Assembly: GCA_964390795.1 (NCBI GenBank)
Contig: CAYMLQ010000010.1
Coordinates: forward strand, 1-44,302
Reading direction: 5' to 3'
DNA from: CAYMLQ01 sp964390795
GTDB taxonomy: Bacteria; Verrucomicrobiota; Kiritimatiellia; RFP12; UBA1067
DNA length: 44,302 nt
Below are positions 1 through 7,837 of this stretch, in pieces (position 1 is the stretch's first letter; every line of letters begins with the position of its first letter). The notes beneath the pieces were generated by a model. That model saw only the letters and a program-made list of their open reading frames with translations, made no database searches and was not told the origin of the DNA. A program made the translations under genes and the position numbers.

Positions 1-2
1 CG

Positions 3-860
3 CCGGACATCCGGCTGGTCGGGCCGGCGCGGCGCGACCTGCTGAACCGGCCGCTTTACAACTTCCGGGGCGTGCAGATGGTCGACCTGATCCACGCCTC
101 GCGCGGATGCCGGTTCAACTGCTTCCCCTGCTGCACGCCGTTCCTAGGCGGGCGGGTGTTTAGGCCGCGTCCGATCGAGACCGTGGTCAACGAGATGGCG
201 AACATTCCGAACAACCGTTTCTTCATCGTGGACAACTCGCTCGCGCAGGATGGCAAATGGGAGAAAGAGCTGTTCCGGGCGATCGCGCCGCTGAAGAAGA
301 AGTGGGTCTCGCATCCGATTCTGGATGACGACGAGGTGCTGAAGCTGGCGGCGGACGCGGGGTGCTGGTACGTCTATCAGGCGGTGGCGGGTGTGACCGA
401 GGGCATCAAGCGGCGCATCAGCCGGCTGCACGACCACGGCATCGGCGTGGAGGGGACGATCCTGCTGGGACTGGACGACCAGACCGAGGACGACGTCAAG
501 CGGCTGGTCGATTTTCTGCTGGAGGTCAAGCTGGACATGGCCGAGTTCACGGTGCTGGTGCCTTTTCCGCACACGCCGGTCCGCGAGCAGTTGGAGCGCG
601 AGGGGCGCGTGCTGCACAACGACTGGGTGCGCTACACGGGCTCGGAGGTGGTCTACCGGCCGGCCAAGATGACGCCCGACACCTTGGAACGGATGTACCA
701 TTACGCGTGGGACGCCTTTTACCGTGAGGCCGACTCGGCGACGCGGATGGCACGCCTGTTTCTGAGCGTGATTCACAAAGAGCTGAAGGACGGCACGAAT
801 CCGGATGTCGGGCGCCGGCGCGAGCGCACGCGCTGGGGAAAAGGGGCGGTCGCGCCATGA
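3..860 (+). CDS. B12-type radical SAM protein, 5' partial
   Basis: The frame is open to the left edge, so the N-terminus (probably a cobalamin-binding domain) lies outside; about 285 residues are visible. A CxxxCxxC cluster motif (CRFNCFPC, about bases 108-131) would ligate the [4Fe-4S] cluster that cleaves S-adenosylmethionine. Downstream, the HDHGIGVEGTILLGLDDQ stretch and the PFPHTPVREQLEREGR stretch are typical of the late TIM-barrel strands and tail of B12-binding radical SAM proteins of the HpnJ/BchE type. The stop overlaps the ATG of the next radical SAM gene (ATGA), so the two are probably co-translated and may act on one substrate. The substrate is not visible. Given the acyl carrier protein and ketosynthase genes downstream, modification of a lipid or polyene chain is an inference only. 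Family call is strong; role is open. Confidence 0.85.
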   Translation, partial: PDIRLVGPARRDLLNRPLYNFRGVQMVDLIHASRGCRFNCFPCCTPFLGGRVFRPRPIETVVNEMANIPNNRFFIVDNSLAQDGKWEKELFRAIAPLKKKWVSHPILDDDEVLKLAADAGCWYVYQAVAGVTEGIKRRISRLHDHGIGVEGTILLGLDDQTEDDVKRLVDFLLEVKLDMAEFTVLVPFPHTPVREQLEREGRVLHNDWVRYTGSEVVYRPAKMTPDTLERMYHYAWDAFYREADSATRMARLFLSVIHKELKDGTNPDVGRRRERTRWGKGAVAP

Positions 861-2227
861 AGATCCTTCTGATCTCCTGTAACCCGGTCGTGGCGCCGTA
901 TCCGGTCTATCCGCTGGGCATGTCCGTGATTGCCGAGGCTCTGACGCAAGCCGGGCACGCGGTCCGGCAATACGACATGCTCGCCAACGGCTTCTCGCTG
1001 GACGCGCTGCGCGCGGCGGTCGCGGGCGAAGCGCCCGGGATGGTGGGGATTTCGTTCCGGAATCTGGACAACGTGAACGCCTGCAACGAGGCGCTGTACA
1101 TCGACCAGCTCACGGAGCTGGTCGGCGCAGTCCGGGCGTGCTGCGCGGCGCCTGTCGTGCTCGGCGGGCCGGGATTTTCCGTGCTGCCGGAGCGCGTGCT
1201 GGAGGCGACCGGCGCGGACTACGGCATTGTCGGCGAGGGCGAGCGCCTGGCCGTCGAACTGGCCGCCGCGCTCGAGGCCGGAGAACGACCCGGGCCGCGC
1301 ATTTATCTTGCGGACTCGGCTCTGGACGCGGCGGGGATGATGTCGGCGTCCTACGATGACGAGATCCTGGCTTTCTATCAGAAGGCCGGGGGCGTGACGC
1401 CGCTGCAGACCAAGCGCGGCTGCCCGTACCGCTGCGCCTACTGCACCTACCCGCTGCTGGAGGGTCGCAGCATCCGCCCCCGCGACTGCGACGCGGTGGT
1501 GGACGACATTCTGGCGCTGCAGGCCAAGGGTGCCCGGCAGATCTTTTTCACGGACTCGATTTTCAACGACCAGGAGTGGCACTACCGGGAGCTGGTCGCC
1601 GCGATGCAGAGACGGCAGGTCAAGATTCCCTGGACCGGCTTCTTCCGTCCCGAGGTGATGGGCAGCGAGGTGATCGAAGCGATGAAAGAGACCGGCCTGA
1701 ACGCGGTCGAGCTGGGTTCGGACGCGACGTCGGACGCGACGCTGCGGGGGATGGGGAAGGCGTTCCTGTTCAAGGACATTGTGGCGTCCCACACGTGCTT
1801 CATTCGGGCGGGGCTGACGGTCTCGCACTACTTCATGATGGGCGGGCCGGGCGAGACCAAGGAGACGGTCGAAGAGGGCATCGCCAACATCCTGCGGCTG
1901 GAGGGCGCGGCCTCGTTCGTCTTTCTCGGCATCCGCATCCTGCCCGGCACGCCGCTGGCCGCGCGGGCGCTGCGGGAGGGCGTGATCTCGGCAGACACCG
2001 ACTTGTTGCAGCCGGTGTACTATTTCTCGCCGGGCGTCGAGCGCGCGTGGCTGCACGAGCGGCTGCTGGACGCGTTCAAGAAGCACCGCCAGGTCATCTA
2101 TCCGCCGGACGCCTTCGACAGCGGGCTGGCGTTTCTGCACCGCCTGGGCTTCGCGGGCATGTCGATCGACCTGCTGCTGAAAAAGCGGGGAGGACAGGCG
2201 GACGAAGGACGAGAGGTAGAGCGCTGA
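857..2227 (+). CDS. B12-binding domain radical SAM protein
   Basis: A 456-aa protein with the full two-domain layout of the family. Residues 1-140 look like a Rossmann-type cobalamin-binding domain (MKILLISCNPVVAPYPVYPLG start, then a GGPGFSVLPE loop and a GEGE turn). Residues from about 180 form the radical SAM barrel with CPYRCAYC (C189, C193, C196) and a GGPGETKETVEEG loop. Such enzymes perform methylations, cyclisations or other radical chemistry on unactivated carbon, often in hopanoid, bacteriochlorophyll and unusual lipid pathways. It starts inside the stop of the preceding radical SAM gene. The two are not identical copies: this one has a longer linker around the cluster. The reaction cannot be read from sequence. 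Ladderane-type clusters also combine such enzymes with ketosynthases and acyl carrier proteins, which is context and not proof. Confidence 0.88.
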   Translation: MKILLISCNPVVAPYPVYPLGMSVIAEALTQAGHAVRQYDMLANGFSLDALRAAVAGEAPGMVGISFRNLDNVNACNEALYIDQLTELVGAVRACCAAPVVLGGPGFSVLPERVLEATGADYGIVGEGERLAVELAAALEAGERPGPRIYLADSALDAAGMMSASYDDEILAFYQKAGGVTPLQTKRGCPYRCAYCTYPLLEGRSIRPRDCDAVVDDILALQAKGARQIFFTDSIFNDQEWHYRELVAAMQRRQVKIPWTGFFRPEVMGSEVIEAMKETGLNAVELGSDATSDATLRGMGKAFLFKDIVASHTCFIRAGLTVSHYFMMGGPGETKETVEEGIANILRLEGAASFVFLGIRILPGTPLAARALREGVISADTDLLQPVYYFSPGVERAWLHERLLDAFKKHRQVIYPPDAFDSGLAFLHRLGFAGMSIDLLLKKRGGQADEGREVER

Positions 2228-2255
2228 ATTGTAAGCGAGTAAAGGGAGTGTCGAT

Positions 2256-2855
2256 ATGAGCGTGAGGATGTTGTTTGTGTTCGCAGGGTCGGCCTTGATG
2301 GCGATGCTGGCCTGTGAGAGCCGGTCGGCGGAGACCGGGGTGACGCACCGTAGGAATCACACCTTCCGCCAGGTTCGAAAGACCGCGCAGGGCACCTATC
2401 TGGCGGCGATCATGAATGAGAACAAGACCTGCGAGTGGGATGCGGAGGGCAAGTTGCTCAGGACCTTCCCGAAGGGCGTGTTCGTGGCCATTCGCCTGCA
2501 GAACGGCAATACCTTGGTGACCGCCGCGCATCCGGCGGCCGATCACGGAGCGGTGATCGAGTACGACAAGGACGCCCAGGTTGTTTGGGAGGTGACGCAG
2601 GCGGACATCGAGGCGATGGGCATTCAGGTCGGCATGGTGTGCGGCGCGCAACGGTTGCCGAATGGTAACACGGTCATCACCAGCGCCAAACATGGCAAGC
2701 CTGTCGGCACCGGAGACGGGGTGAAGGCATTTGAAGTCACGCCGACCAAGAAGCTGGTGTGGAGCGTTCCGGGCGATACCGACAAGGGGAATATGGGTAA
2801 CATCCAGATCCTCGATGTCCCCGGAGACGTCTACCGGTTCGAGGTTCTGAAATAA
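2256..2855 (+). CDS. Exported short beta-propeller (PQQ/arylsulfotransferase-like) protein
   Basis: A 199-aa protein with a hydrophobic start (MLFVFAGSALMAMLAC) that is either a signal peptide or a weak lipoprotein signal; a GGGAG-type ribosome site lies just upstream. The rest carries repeated blade motifs of the form RLPNGNT-V-T (QNGNTLVTA, LPNGNTVIT) and W-V/D-G strands, as in PQQ-like and arylsulfotransferase-like propellers. Full propellers of this class are usually well over 300 residues, so this is a short form with perhaps four blades, but its ending (LDVPGDVYRFEVLK) looks natural. Probably a periplasmic binding or scaffold protein. There is no clear catalytic residue, and it may be unrelated to the radical SAM genes it follows. 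Confidence 0.6.
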   Translation: MSVRMLFVFAGSALMAMLACESRSAETGVTHRRNHTFRQVRKTAQGTYLAAIMNENKTCEWDAEGKLLRTFPKGVFVAIRLQNGNTLVTAAHPAADHGAVIEYDKDAQVVWEVTQADIEAMGIQVGMVCGAQRLPNGNTVITSAKHGKPVGTGDGVKAFEVTPTKKLVWSVPGDTDKGNMGNIQILDVPGDVYRFEVLK

Positions 2856-2872
2856 GTGTGTCCGATTTTCAC

Positions 2873-2889
2873 TGGCCTTTTCCAGGCCA
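2873..2889 (+). terminator. Short hairpin between propeller gene and toxin-antitoxin pair
   Basis: TGGCCT (2873-2878) and AGGCCA (2884-2889) form a perfect 6-bp stem with a 5-nt loop. No T-tract follows, so termination would be weak. Because it lies directly before a TTGGCA-like -35 box (2890-2895) and the antitoxin gene, it could equally be an operator for VapB-type autoregulation. Confidence 0.3.
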
Positions 2890-2934
2890 TTGGCATAAAC
2901 TCAACGACAATTCAATCCCAGTGGAGGATGTAAT

Positions 2935-3192
2935 ATGTTGACGGCAACTCTTACTGATGACGGCGTCCTGCCTCTGCCGGAGGCGTTGAGAAAAGGTTTG
3001 TCATTGAAACCTGGCGATGTGATCCAACTCGTTTGGAGTAAAGTTGACAGGCAGGCGGTGTTAAAGCCTGTCGAAGCTGTCGGCGATGGCCTTTTCGGTT
3101 GCCTTTCCGCTTATCGGCCGGCCAAACCTGTGACGATAGAGAACATGCGCGAAGCGGTCAGAAAGCGAGCCCGGAAAGTGGCGCAGAAATGA
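2935..3192 (+). CDS. vapB: VapB-type AbrB-fold antitoxin
   Basis: An 85-aa protein with the swapped-hairpin AbrB/SpoVT fold at its N-terminus: LTDDGVLPLPEALRKGLSLKPGDVIQLVW matches the usual pattern of G-ihLP-..-R..Lgl..GD-v. The last 40 residues would wrap around the toxin. A good ribosome site, GGAGGA at 2923-2928, lies 6 nt before the ATG. Its stop overlaps the start of the PIN gene (ATGA), the usual arrangement of a type II toxin-antitoxin operon, and the complex is expected to repress its own promoter. The antitoxin subfamily is a guess; the pairing is secure. Confidence 0.82.
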   Translation: MLTATLTDDGVLPLPEALRKGLSLKPGDVIQLVWSKVDRQAVLKPVEAVGDGLFGCLSAYRPAKPVTIENMREAVRKRARKVAQK

Positions 3193-3596
3193 ACGCGGTT
3201 GACACGAATGTTCTTGTCCGGTATCTGACGAACGACGATCCGCGCCAGTCGCCGCTTGCGAATGCGTTAGTGGAAACGGCTGCCCGGCACGCAGAACCAT
3301 TATGGGTCGGACTCGGCGTTCTGTTGGAACTGATATGGGTTCTCGACAGCCAGTATGACGTGCCCCGCGAGGTTATAGTTAAGACGATAGGACGGCTTTT
3401 GCAGAATCAGGCCTTTCGTTTGGAGCCCCCCGGTTTAATCGCGGAGTTCTGTCGTTTGGCACCCCAGTGCAAAACCGAACCGGATGACCTCCTTCTTGGA
3501 TTGGCTGCCAAGCAGAACAGATGCGAGGCGGTCTACACGTTCGACAAGTTAGCAGCGAAGAATGCATTGTACACCCTCGTCTCTCGTGTGACTTAG
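3189..3596 (+). CDS. vapC: VapC-type PIN-domain RNase toxin
   Basis: A 135-aa PIN nuclease. The start is taken at the ATG that overlaps the antitoxin stop, because the PIN fold begins there (MNAVDTNVLVRYL); an upstream in-frame Met would add 30 unrelated residues. Metal-binding acidic residues are present at the expected places: D5, E47, D99/D100 and D119 (TFDK). VapC toxins cut tRNA or rRNA when released from their antitoxin. The length fits an intact toxin. The pair sits as a cassette between genes of the biosynthetic region and may stabilise it, or may be an independent insertion. Confidence 0.87.
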   Translation: MNAVDTNVLVRYLTNDDPRQSPLANALVETAARHAEPLWVGLGVLLELIWVLDSQYDVPREVIVKTIGRLLQNQAFRLEPPGLIAEFCRLAPQCKTEPDDLLLGLAAKQNRCEAVYTFDKLAAKNALYTLVSRVT

Positions 3597-3740
3597 TCGC
3601 GATTGTTGCCGGATACCACGCACTGAGCCGGCGGGCGTGACAATTTCCGAGGCAGCAGAGAGTTGACCTTTGGGCTCGTGCCAGGCGGCGCGCGTGTCAC
3701 AGTATGAGCAGGTTAGCGAACAAGAAAGAAGGTCGTTTTC

Positions 3741-3989
3741 ATGGCAACTGGAAGAGAACTGATGAGGGAATGGGTGCTTGAGGCGCTTCGCGCAAGAGGA
3801 GGAAGTTCAACTTTATTGGAAGTGTGTAAGTCTGTTTGGCACACTCATAAAAGTGAAATCGAGGCTGGTGGAAAGCTGCTATATGAATGGCAGTACGAAA
3901 TCAGATGGGCTGGCACTCTCCTTAGAAAAGAGGGCTTGATGAGACAAGCAGAGCAGAGCCCCCGCGGGATTTGGGAAATCAATGAATAG
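3741..3989 (+). CDS. Small winged-helix-like hypothetical protein
   Basis: An 82-aa protein preceded by an AGAAGG-type ribosome site. Its layout (REWVLEALRARGGSSTLLEVCKSVW, then YEWQYEIRWAGTLLRKEGLM, ending SPRGIWEINE) resembles a winged helix: helix, recognition-type helix, and a final RGIWE strand. The same ending is seen in the N-terminal winged-helix domain of Mrr-type restriction proteins. Base composition is lower in GC than the neighbours, which hints at transfer. No nuclease domain follows, so it may be a free-standing regulator or a domain remnant. Function unknown. Confidence 0.55.
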   Translation: MATGRELMREWVLEALRARGGSSTLLEVCKSVWHTHKSEIEAGGKLLYEWQYEIRWAGTLLRKEGLMRQAEQSPRGIWEINE

Positions 3990-4012
3990 CTTCATTAACC
4001 GGGCGGTGGTGA

Positions 4013-4084
4013 ATGGCTAGCCGGATTGTCGAACTCTTCGGGTATGCGCAAGCCATCAACGCCGAGTTGGGCGGACGTGCGTGA
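4013..4084 (+). other. 23-codon ORF coupled to the glycosyltransferase start
   Basis: ATG at 4013 opens a 23-residue frame ending in a TGA that overlaps the GTG start of the glycosyltransferase fusion (GTGA, 4081-4084). It could be a leader peptide that couples translation to the GTG start, or the last scrap of a gene lost when the upstream cassette moved in. The peptide (ending NAELGGRA) is not recognised. Confidence 0.2.
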
Positions 4085-6117
4085 AGCCGGTGTGCGTGAA
4101 GCCGCTGTGCGTGATTCCGGTTTACAACCACGCGGCGACGCTGGCGCCGCTGGTGCGGCAGTGCCGCGAGCGGGTCGCGGACGTGCTGGTGGTGGACGAC
4201 GGCAGCACGGACGCGGATCTCGCGGCGCTGCTGGCGGGCGAGGCGGTCACGCTGCTGCGGCATGCGGAAAACCGCGGCAAGGGCGCGGCGCTGCTCACGG
4301 CGCTGGCCTTCGCGCGGGAGCGCGGGTTCTCGCACCTCGTGACGCTTGACGCGGACGGCCAGCACGCGCCGTCCGACCTGCCGCTTTTTCTGGAGGCGGT
4401 CCGGCGCGCGCCCGACGCACTGGTTGTCGGCGTCCGCGACTTCTCCGTTCCGAACGTGCCGAAGTCGAGCCAGTTCGGCCGGTCGTTCTCCAATTTCTGG
4501 ATCGCCCTGGAGACGGGCCTCATGTGCGCGGACACGCAGTGCGGCTACAGGGCCTACCCGGTGGGGCTGGTGTCGCAGCTTCCGCTGTCCGGACGGCACT
4601 ACGACTTCGAGGTCGAGGTTCTGACGCGCGCGTTCTGGGCGGGGCTGCCGCTGGCCGAGGTGCCCGTCGCCACCTGGTACGCGCCGCCCGGCGAGCGCGT
4701 CACGCATTTCCGCAAAGGGTGGGACAACCTGCGCCTTACTCACACGCACGGTAAGTTGGTGTTGCGGCGCCTCTGCCTCTGGCCGGTCCGGCGGCTCGTG
4801 CCGAAAGCGAAGACGCGTACCTGGCGGGAGGTGCTGCACCCCGGCGCGTTTATCCGGCGTCTGCTGAGGGAGCACGCGACGCCGGCGGGGCTGGGCGTTT
4901 CAGCCGGCGTGGGCACATTCATTGCGGTTCTGCCGATCCCGTGGTTCCACACGCTCGCGATCTTCTACGTGACGACGCGGCTGAACCTCAACCGCGTCAT
5001 GGCGCTCGCGATTCAGAACCTGTTTGTGCCGCCGTTCACGCCCGCGCTCTGCATTGCCGTGGGGCACCTGATGCTGCACGGCGAATGGCTGCCGAGGCTG
5101 CCGCGGAGCATGGACGACCTGTACGCGTGCATCATCGAGTGGGCGGTGGGGTCGCTCGTGGTGGCGCCGCTTTTCGCGGTCATCTCCGGCCTGGCGGTTT
5201 ACAAGGCCGCGACCCTGCTCCAGCCGGAGCGGGTGCCGTCAGCCGGGCGTGCGCGCGGCAACGCGCTGGGCTTCTGGTTCTTCCGGGTGGCGCTGCGGCT
5301 GACGGGGCTGCGCGGGGCCTACGGGCTGCTCTATCTTGTCTGCGCGTACTACGCGGCGTTTGACCGGGCGGCGGTGGCGGGGGCCGACGCGTATGTGCGG
5401 CACCGCTTCCCGGGGCGCTCGCCTGTGCGGCGGCGCTTCGCCGTCTACCGCCTGTTCGTCAGCCAGGGAAAGTGCCTGATCGACCGCCACGCGTTCAACG
5501 CGGGCGTGCGCACGTTCGACTTTGAGAGCCAAGCCCTGCGGGAGATCTATCAGAAGCTTACTCAGGCGGGCAGCGGCTTTGTCCTGCTGCTGGCGCATGT
5601 GGGCGGCTGGCAGCTCGCCCTGCCCCACCTGCGGCAGCTTTCGGGCGACCGGCCCGTGTCGCTCCTGATGCGCGAGGCCGAGACCGCTGACGTGCGCGCG
5701 CATGTGCGGGGCGACGACGCGGGGTTCCACGTAATTCCGCCCGACGCGGGGCCGGGCTGCGTGGTCGAGATGGTGGCGCGCCTGCAGCGGGGCGAGATCG
5801 TGTCGATCATGGGCGACCGGGCCTATGGCGGGCAGACGGTCGAGGTGCCTTTTATGGGCGCTGCCGCGCAGTTCCCGGCCGGCGCATTCGCGGTGGCCCG
5901 GGCGGCGCAGTGTCCGGTGGTGGCCTTGTTTGTGCCGAAGACGGGGGTGACCCGCTACAGGATCGAGGCGGTCTTGTTCGATGCGCCCTCGCGGGAAGAG
6001 CGCCAGTCGTCGCGCGAGGGCGTTCGCGCGTTCGCAGAGGCGCTGGCTGCGTTCGCGCAGCGGCATCCGTATCAGTGTTATCTGTTTTCGGACGTCTGGA
6101 CGCCGCTGGGGGCTTGA
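4081..6117 (+). CDS. GT2 glycosyltransferase - DUF2062 - LpxL-like acyltransferase fusion
   Basis: A 678-aa three-part protein. Residues 5-230 are a family 2 glycosyltransferase: VIPVYNHA start, DDGS at 39-42, and the metal-binding DADGQH at 90-95, as in dolichol-phosphate-mannose-synthase-like enzymes. Residues about 265-390 form a membrane DUF2062 domain with several hydrophobic spans (GVGTFIAVLPIPWFHTLAIF onward). Residues about 395-678 resemble LpxL/HtrB acyltransferases, with the block LLLAHVGGWQ (His506) and a later GDRAYGG. The usual HX4D/E acid is Gln here (HVGGWQ), so catalysis may differ. Fused glycosyl/acyltransferases occur in aryl polyene and related clusters, where they are thought to attach the chain to a membrane anchor. 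GTG start chosen because it overlaps a short upstream ORF and directly precedes the fold. Confidence 0.85.
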   Translation: MKPVCVKPLCVIPVYNHAATLAPLVRQCRERVADVLVVDDGSTDADLAALLAGEAVTLLRHAENRGKGAALLTALAFARERGFSHLVTLDADGQHAPSDLPLFLEAVRRAPDALVVGVRDFSVPNVPKSSQFGRSFSNFWIALETGLMCADTQCGYRAYPVGLVSQLPLSGRHYDFEVEVLTRAFWAGLPLAEVPVATWYAPPGERVTHFRKGWDNLRLTHTHGKLVLRRLCLWPVRRLVPKAKTRTWREVLHPGAFIRRLLREHATPAGLGVSAGVGTFIAVLPIPWFHTLAIFYVTTRLNLNRVMALAIQNLFVPPFTPALCIAVGHLMLHGEWLPRLPRSMDDLYACIIEWAVGSLVVAPLFAVISGLAVYKAATLLQPERVPSAGRARGNALGFWFFRVALRLTGLRGAYGLLYLVCAYYAAFDRAAVAGADAYVRHRFPGRSPVRRRFAVYRLFVSQGKCLIDRHAFNAGVRTFDFESQALREIYQKLTQAGSGFVLLLAHVGGWQLALPHLRQLSGDRPVSLLMREAETADVRAHVRGDDAGFHVIPPDAGPGCVVEMVARLQRGEIVSIMGDRAYGGQTVEVPFMGAAAQFPAGAFAVARAAQCPVVALFVPKTGVTRYRIEAVLFDAPSREERQSSREGVRAFAEALAAFAQRHPYQCYLFSDVWTPLGA

Positions 6118-6320
6118 GCCGGAGAGAGTCGCGTCCGTCTCGACGAGAAGGTGTTGCCGTGGGAGTCAAAAAACACGGCGCAACAGGAGTTACGCCAGTC
6201 CAAGAGGATCACTTAAGAAGGGGACAATCGGCGTGATCGCGCCGCTGCGGAGGCTCATTGAGAATGGACCGAGGTTCAATTCACTTGAATCTCGTCCTTC
6301 CCGATTTCGGACAGGTAGGG

Positions 6321-6326
6321 TATAAT
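6321..6326 (+). promoter_or_regulatory. Candidate -10 box for the ACP/ketosynthase operon
   Basis: A perfect TATAAT lies 40 bp before the first acyl carrier protein ATG, at the end of a 248-bp intergenic gap; it is preceded by GGG and has only a weak -35 (TTCCCG, 17 bp upstream). The following genes are spaced 0-20 bp apart or overlap, so one transcript from here could cover acyl carrier protein to oxidoreductase. Start site not proven. Confidence 0.45.
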
Positions 6327-6365
6327 CACCGTCACAAGGCAACCAAAAGGAGCGAGGAAAGCGGT

Positions 6366-6644
6366 ATGGACAATCGGGAGAGCGAACTTTCGGACATCCG
6401 GCAGAAACTCAAGGCGCTGCTGATCGACAATTTGAATCTTCAGGATGTGACGGTCGAGCAGATTCAGGACGATGCGCCCCTGTTCGGCGGCGCGATCGGG
6501 CTGGACTCGCTGGACGCAGTCGAGATCGTGGTCATCCTGCAGCGGCATTTCGGCGTCGAAATCAAGGATATGGATGTGGGGCGCCGCGTGTTCCAATCGG
6601 TAAACTCGCTGGCCGAGTACATATACGAAAAGACCCACGCGTGA
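6366..6644 (+). CDS. Acyl carrier protein
   Basis: A 92-aa carrier protein. The start is placed at the ATG at 6366, preceded by an AGGAG site near 6347 and by AGGAAAG; an upstream in-frame Met adds 36 non-homologous residues including the promoter region. The phosphopantetheine site is S48 in GLDSLDAVEIVV, with the acidic helix II and a closing helix (VNSLAEYIYEK) typical of type II carriers. It should deliver the growing chain to the ketosynthase pair immediately downstream. It differs clearly from the second carrier at 8.8 kb, so the two may serve different steps, for example priming and extension. Confidence 0.9.
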   Translation: MDNRESELSDIRQKLKALLIDNLNLQDVTVEQIQDDAPLFGGAIGLDSLDAVEIVVILQRHFGVEIKDMDVGRRVFQSVNSLAEYIYEKTHA

Positions 6645-6664
6645 GCCTGTTTTTTTAAACGGAT

Positions 6665-7837
6665 ATGAGTGATGCGGTCGCGATAACCGGGTTGGGCGTG
6701 ATTTCTGCTGCGGGGGCGGATCTGGCGTCGTCGTTGGCGACGCTGCGGGCTGGGGTGCGCCCGGCCCTGGTGCCCTGTGCGGTGTCAGAGCTTCCCGTGG
6801 CCGTTCCGATGTTTGCGGCGGCGGGGCAGGCGCCGGCTGTTGACCGAACCTTCCATCTGGCGCTGGCGGCGGTCTGGCAGGCGCTGGACGAGGCCGGGCT
6901 TCGGCCGTTGCCGGCGGGCTTCCGCCTCGGCGTCTGCTTAGGTACCACGGTGGCGTGCCAGCTGAACGATATCGCCTTCTACGCGGCCTACCGCGCGACC
7001 GGCAATCCGGACTTGGAGGCTGCCGAGCGGTTCGCGTCGGGCAGCCTCGCCGAACGGATCGCGCGTGCGGCGCACGCGGATGGGCCCGTGATGACGGTGG
7101 TGAACGCCTGCTCGTCCGGCACGGACGCGATGGGCGTGGCTTTGGCGTGGCTGCGGGCGGGCTTGTGCGACGCGGTGCTGGCGGGCGGGGCGGACGAACT
7201 GAGCGCGATTCCCGCGAGCGGTTTCTTCGCGCTGGGCGTGACGAGCCCTGAGCCGTGCCGGCCCTTTGACCGTGACCGGCAGGGTCTCAACTTGGGCGAG
7301 GGGGCGGGCGTCGCGGTGCTGGAGCGCGCGGAGAGCGCGGCGCGGCGCGGCCGGCCGGTCTCGCTGGTCGCGGCGGGGTTCGGCGCGGCCTCGGACGGGT
7401 ATCATCTGACCGCCCCGCACCCGGAGGGTCTTGGGCTGGAACTGGCGGTCCGCGCCGCGCTGGCGGATGCCGGGTGCGCTCCGGACGAGGTGGATTTCGT
7501 CAACGCGCACGGCACGGCGACGAGGGAGAACGACCGCATCGAGGGCGGCGTGTTGGCCCGCGTGTTCGGGCCGGCGGTGCGCGCGGTGTCGACCAAAGGC
7601 TTCACGGGGCACACGCTGGGTGCGGCGGGTGGCATCGAGGCCGTTTTTACTGCGCTGGCCCTGCGGGAGGGCTGGATTTCCGCCAGCCTCGGGTTCGCGA
7701 CGCGAGACGAGGCGATCCCCTTTGCCCCGCTGGCGGAGGTGACGCCGGTTGTGCGCCGCTACGCGGTATCGACGTCGCTGGCGTTCGGCGGAAACAACGC
7801 GGCCTTCGTGCTCGCCCGGACGGGAGGGGCGCGATGA
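6665..7837 (+). CDS. Beta-ketoacyl-ACP synthase (FabF-type, catalytic subunit)
   Basis: A 390-aa thiolase-fold condensing enzyme with an intact catalytic triad: C149 in NACSSGTDA, H282 in NAHGTATREND and H316 in FTGHTLGAAGG. The glycine-rich LGEGAGVAVLE and the closing SLAFGGNNAAFVL are also in place, and the length matches the FabF/KS-alpha family. It decarboxylates malonyl-ACP and extends an acyl chain by two carbons. The next gene begins inside its stop codon and encodes a Cys-less homologue, so the pair probably forms a KS/chain-length-factor heterodimer as in aryl polyene, dialkylresorcinol and type II polyketide systems. No ketoreductase or dehydratase is in the window; they may lie upstream or be recruited from fatty-acid synthesis. 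Confidence 0.92.
   Translation: MSDAVAITGLGVISAAGADLASSLATLRAGVRPALVPCAVSELPVAVPMFAAAGQAPAVDRTFHLALAAVWQALDEAGLRPLPAGFRLGVCLGTTVACQLNDIAFYAAYRATGNPDLEAAERFASGSLAERIARAAHADGPVMTVVNACSSGTDAMGVALAWLRAGLCDAVLAGGADELSAIPASGFFALGVTSPEPCRPFDRDRQGLNLGEGAGVAVLERAESAARRGRPVSLVAAGFGAASDGYHLTAPHPEGLGLELAVRAALADAGCAPDEVDFVNAHGTATRENDRIEGGVLARVFGPAVRAVSTKGFTGHTLGAAGGIEAVFTALALREGWISASLGFATRDEAIPFAPLAEVTPVVRRYAVSTSLAFGGNNAAFVLARTGGAR

Noticed and set aside
773..2140. 455-codon open frame on the - strand
   Set aside because: It is the antisense shadow of the radical SAM gene in GC-rich DNA: Arg/His/Gln-rich translation, no start signal, no domain-like sequence.
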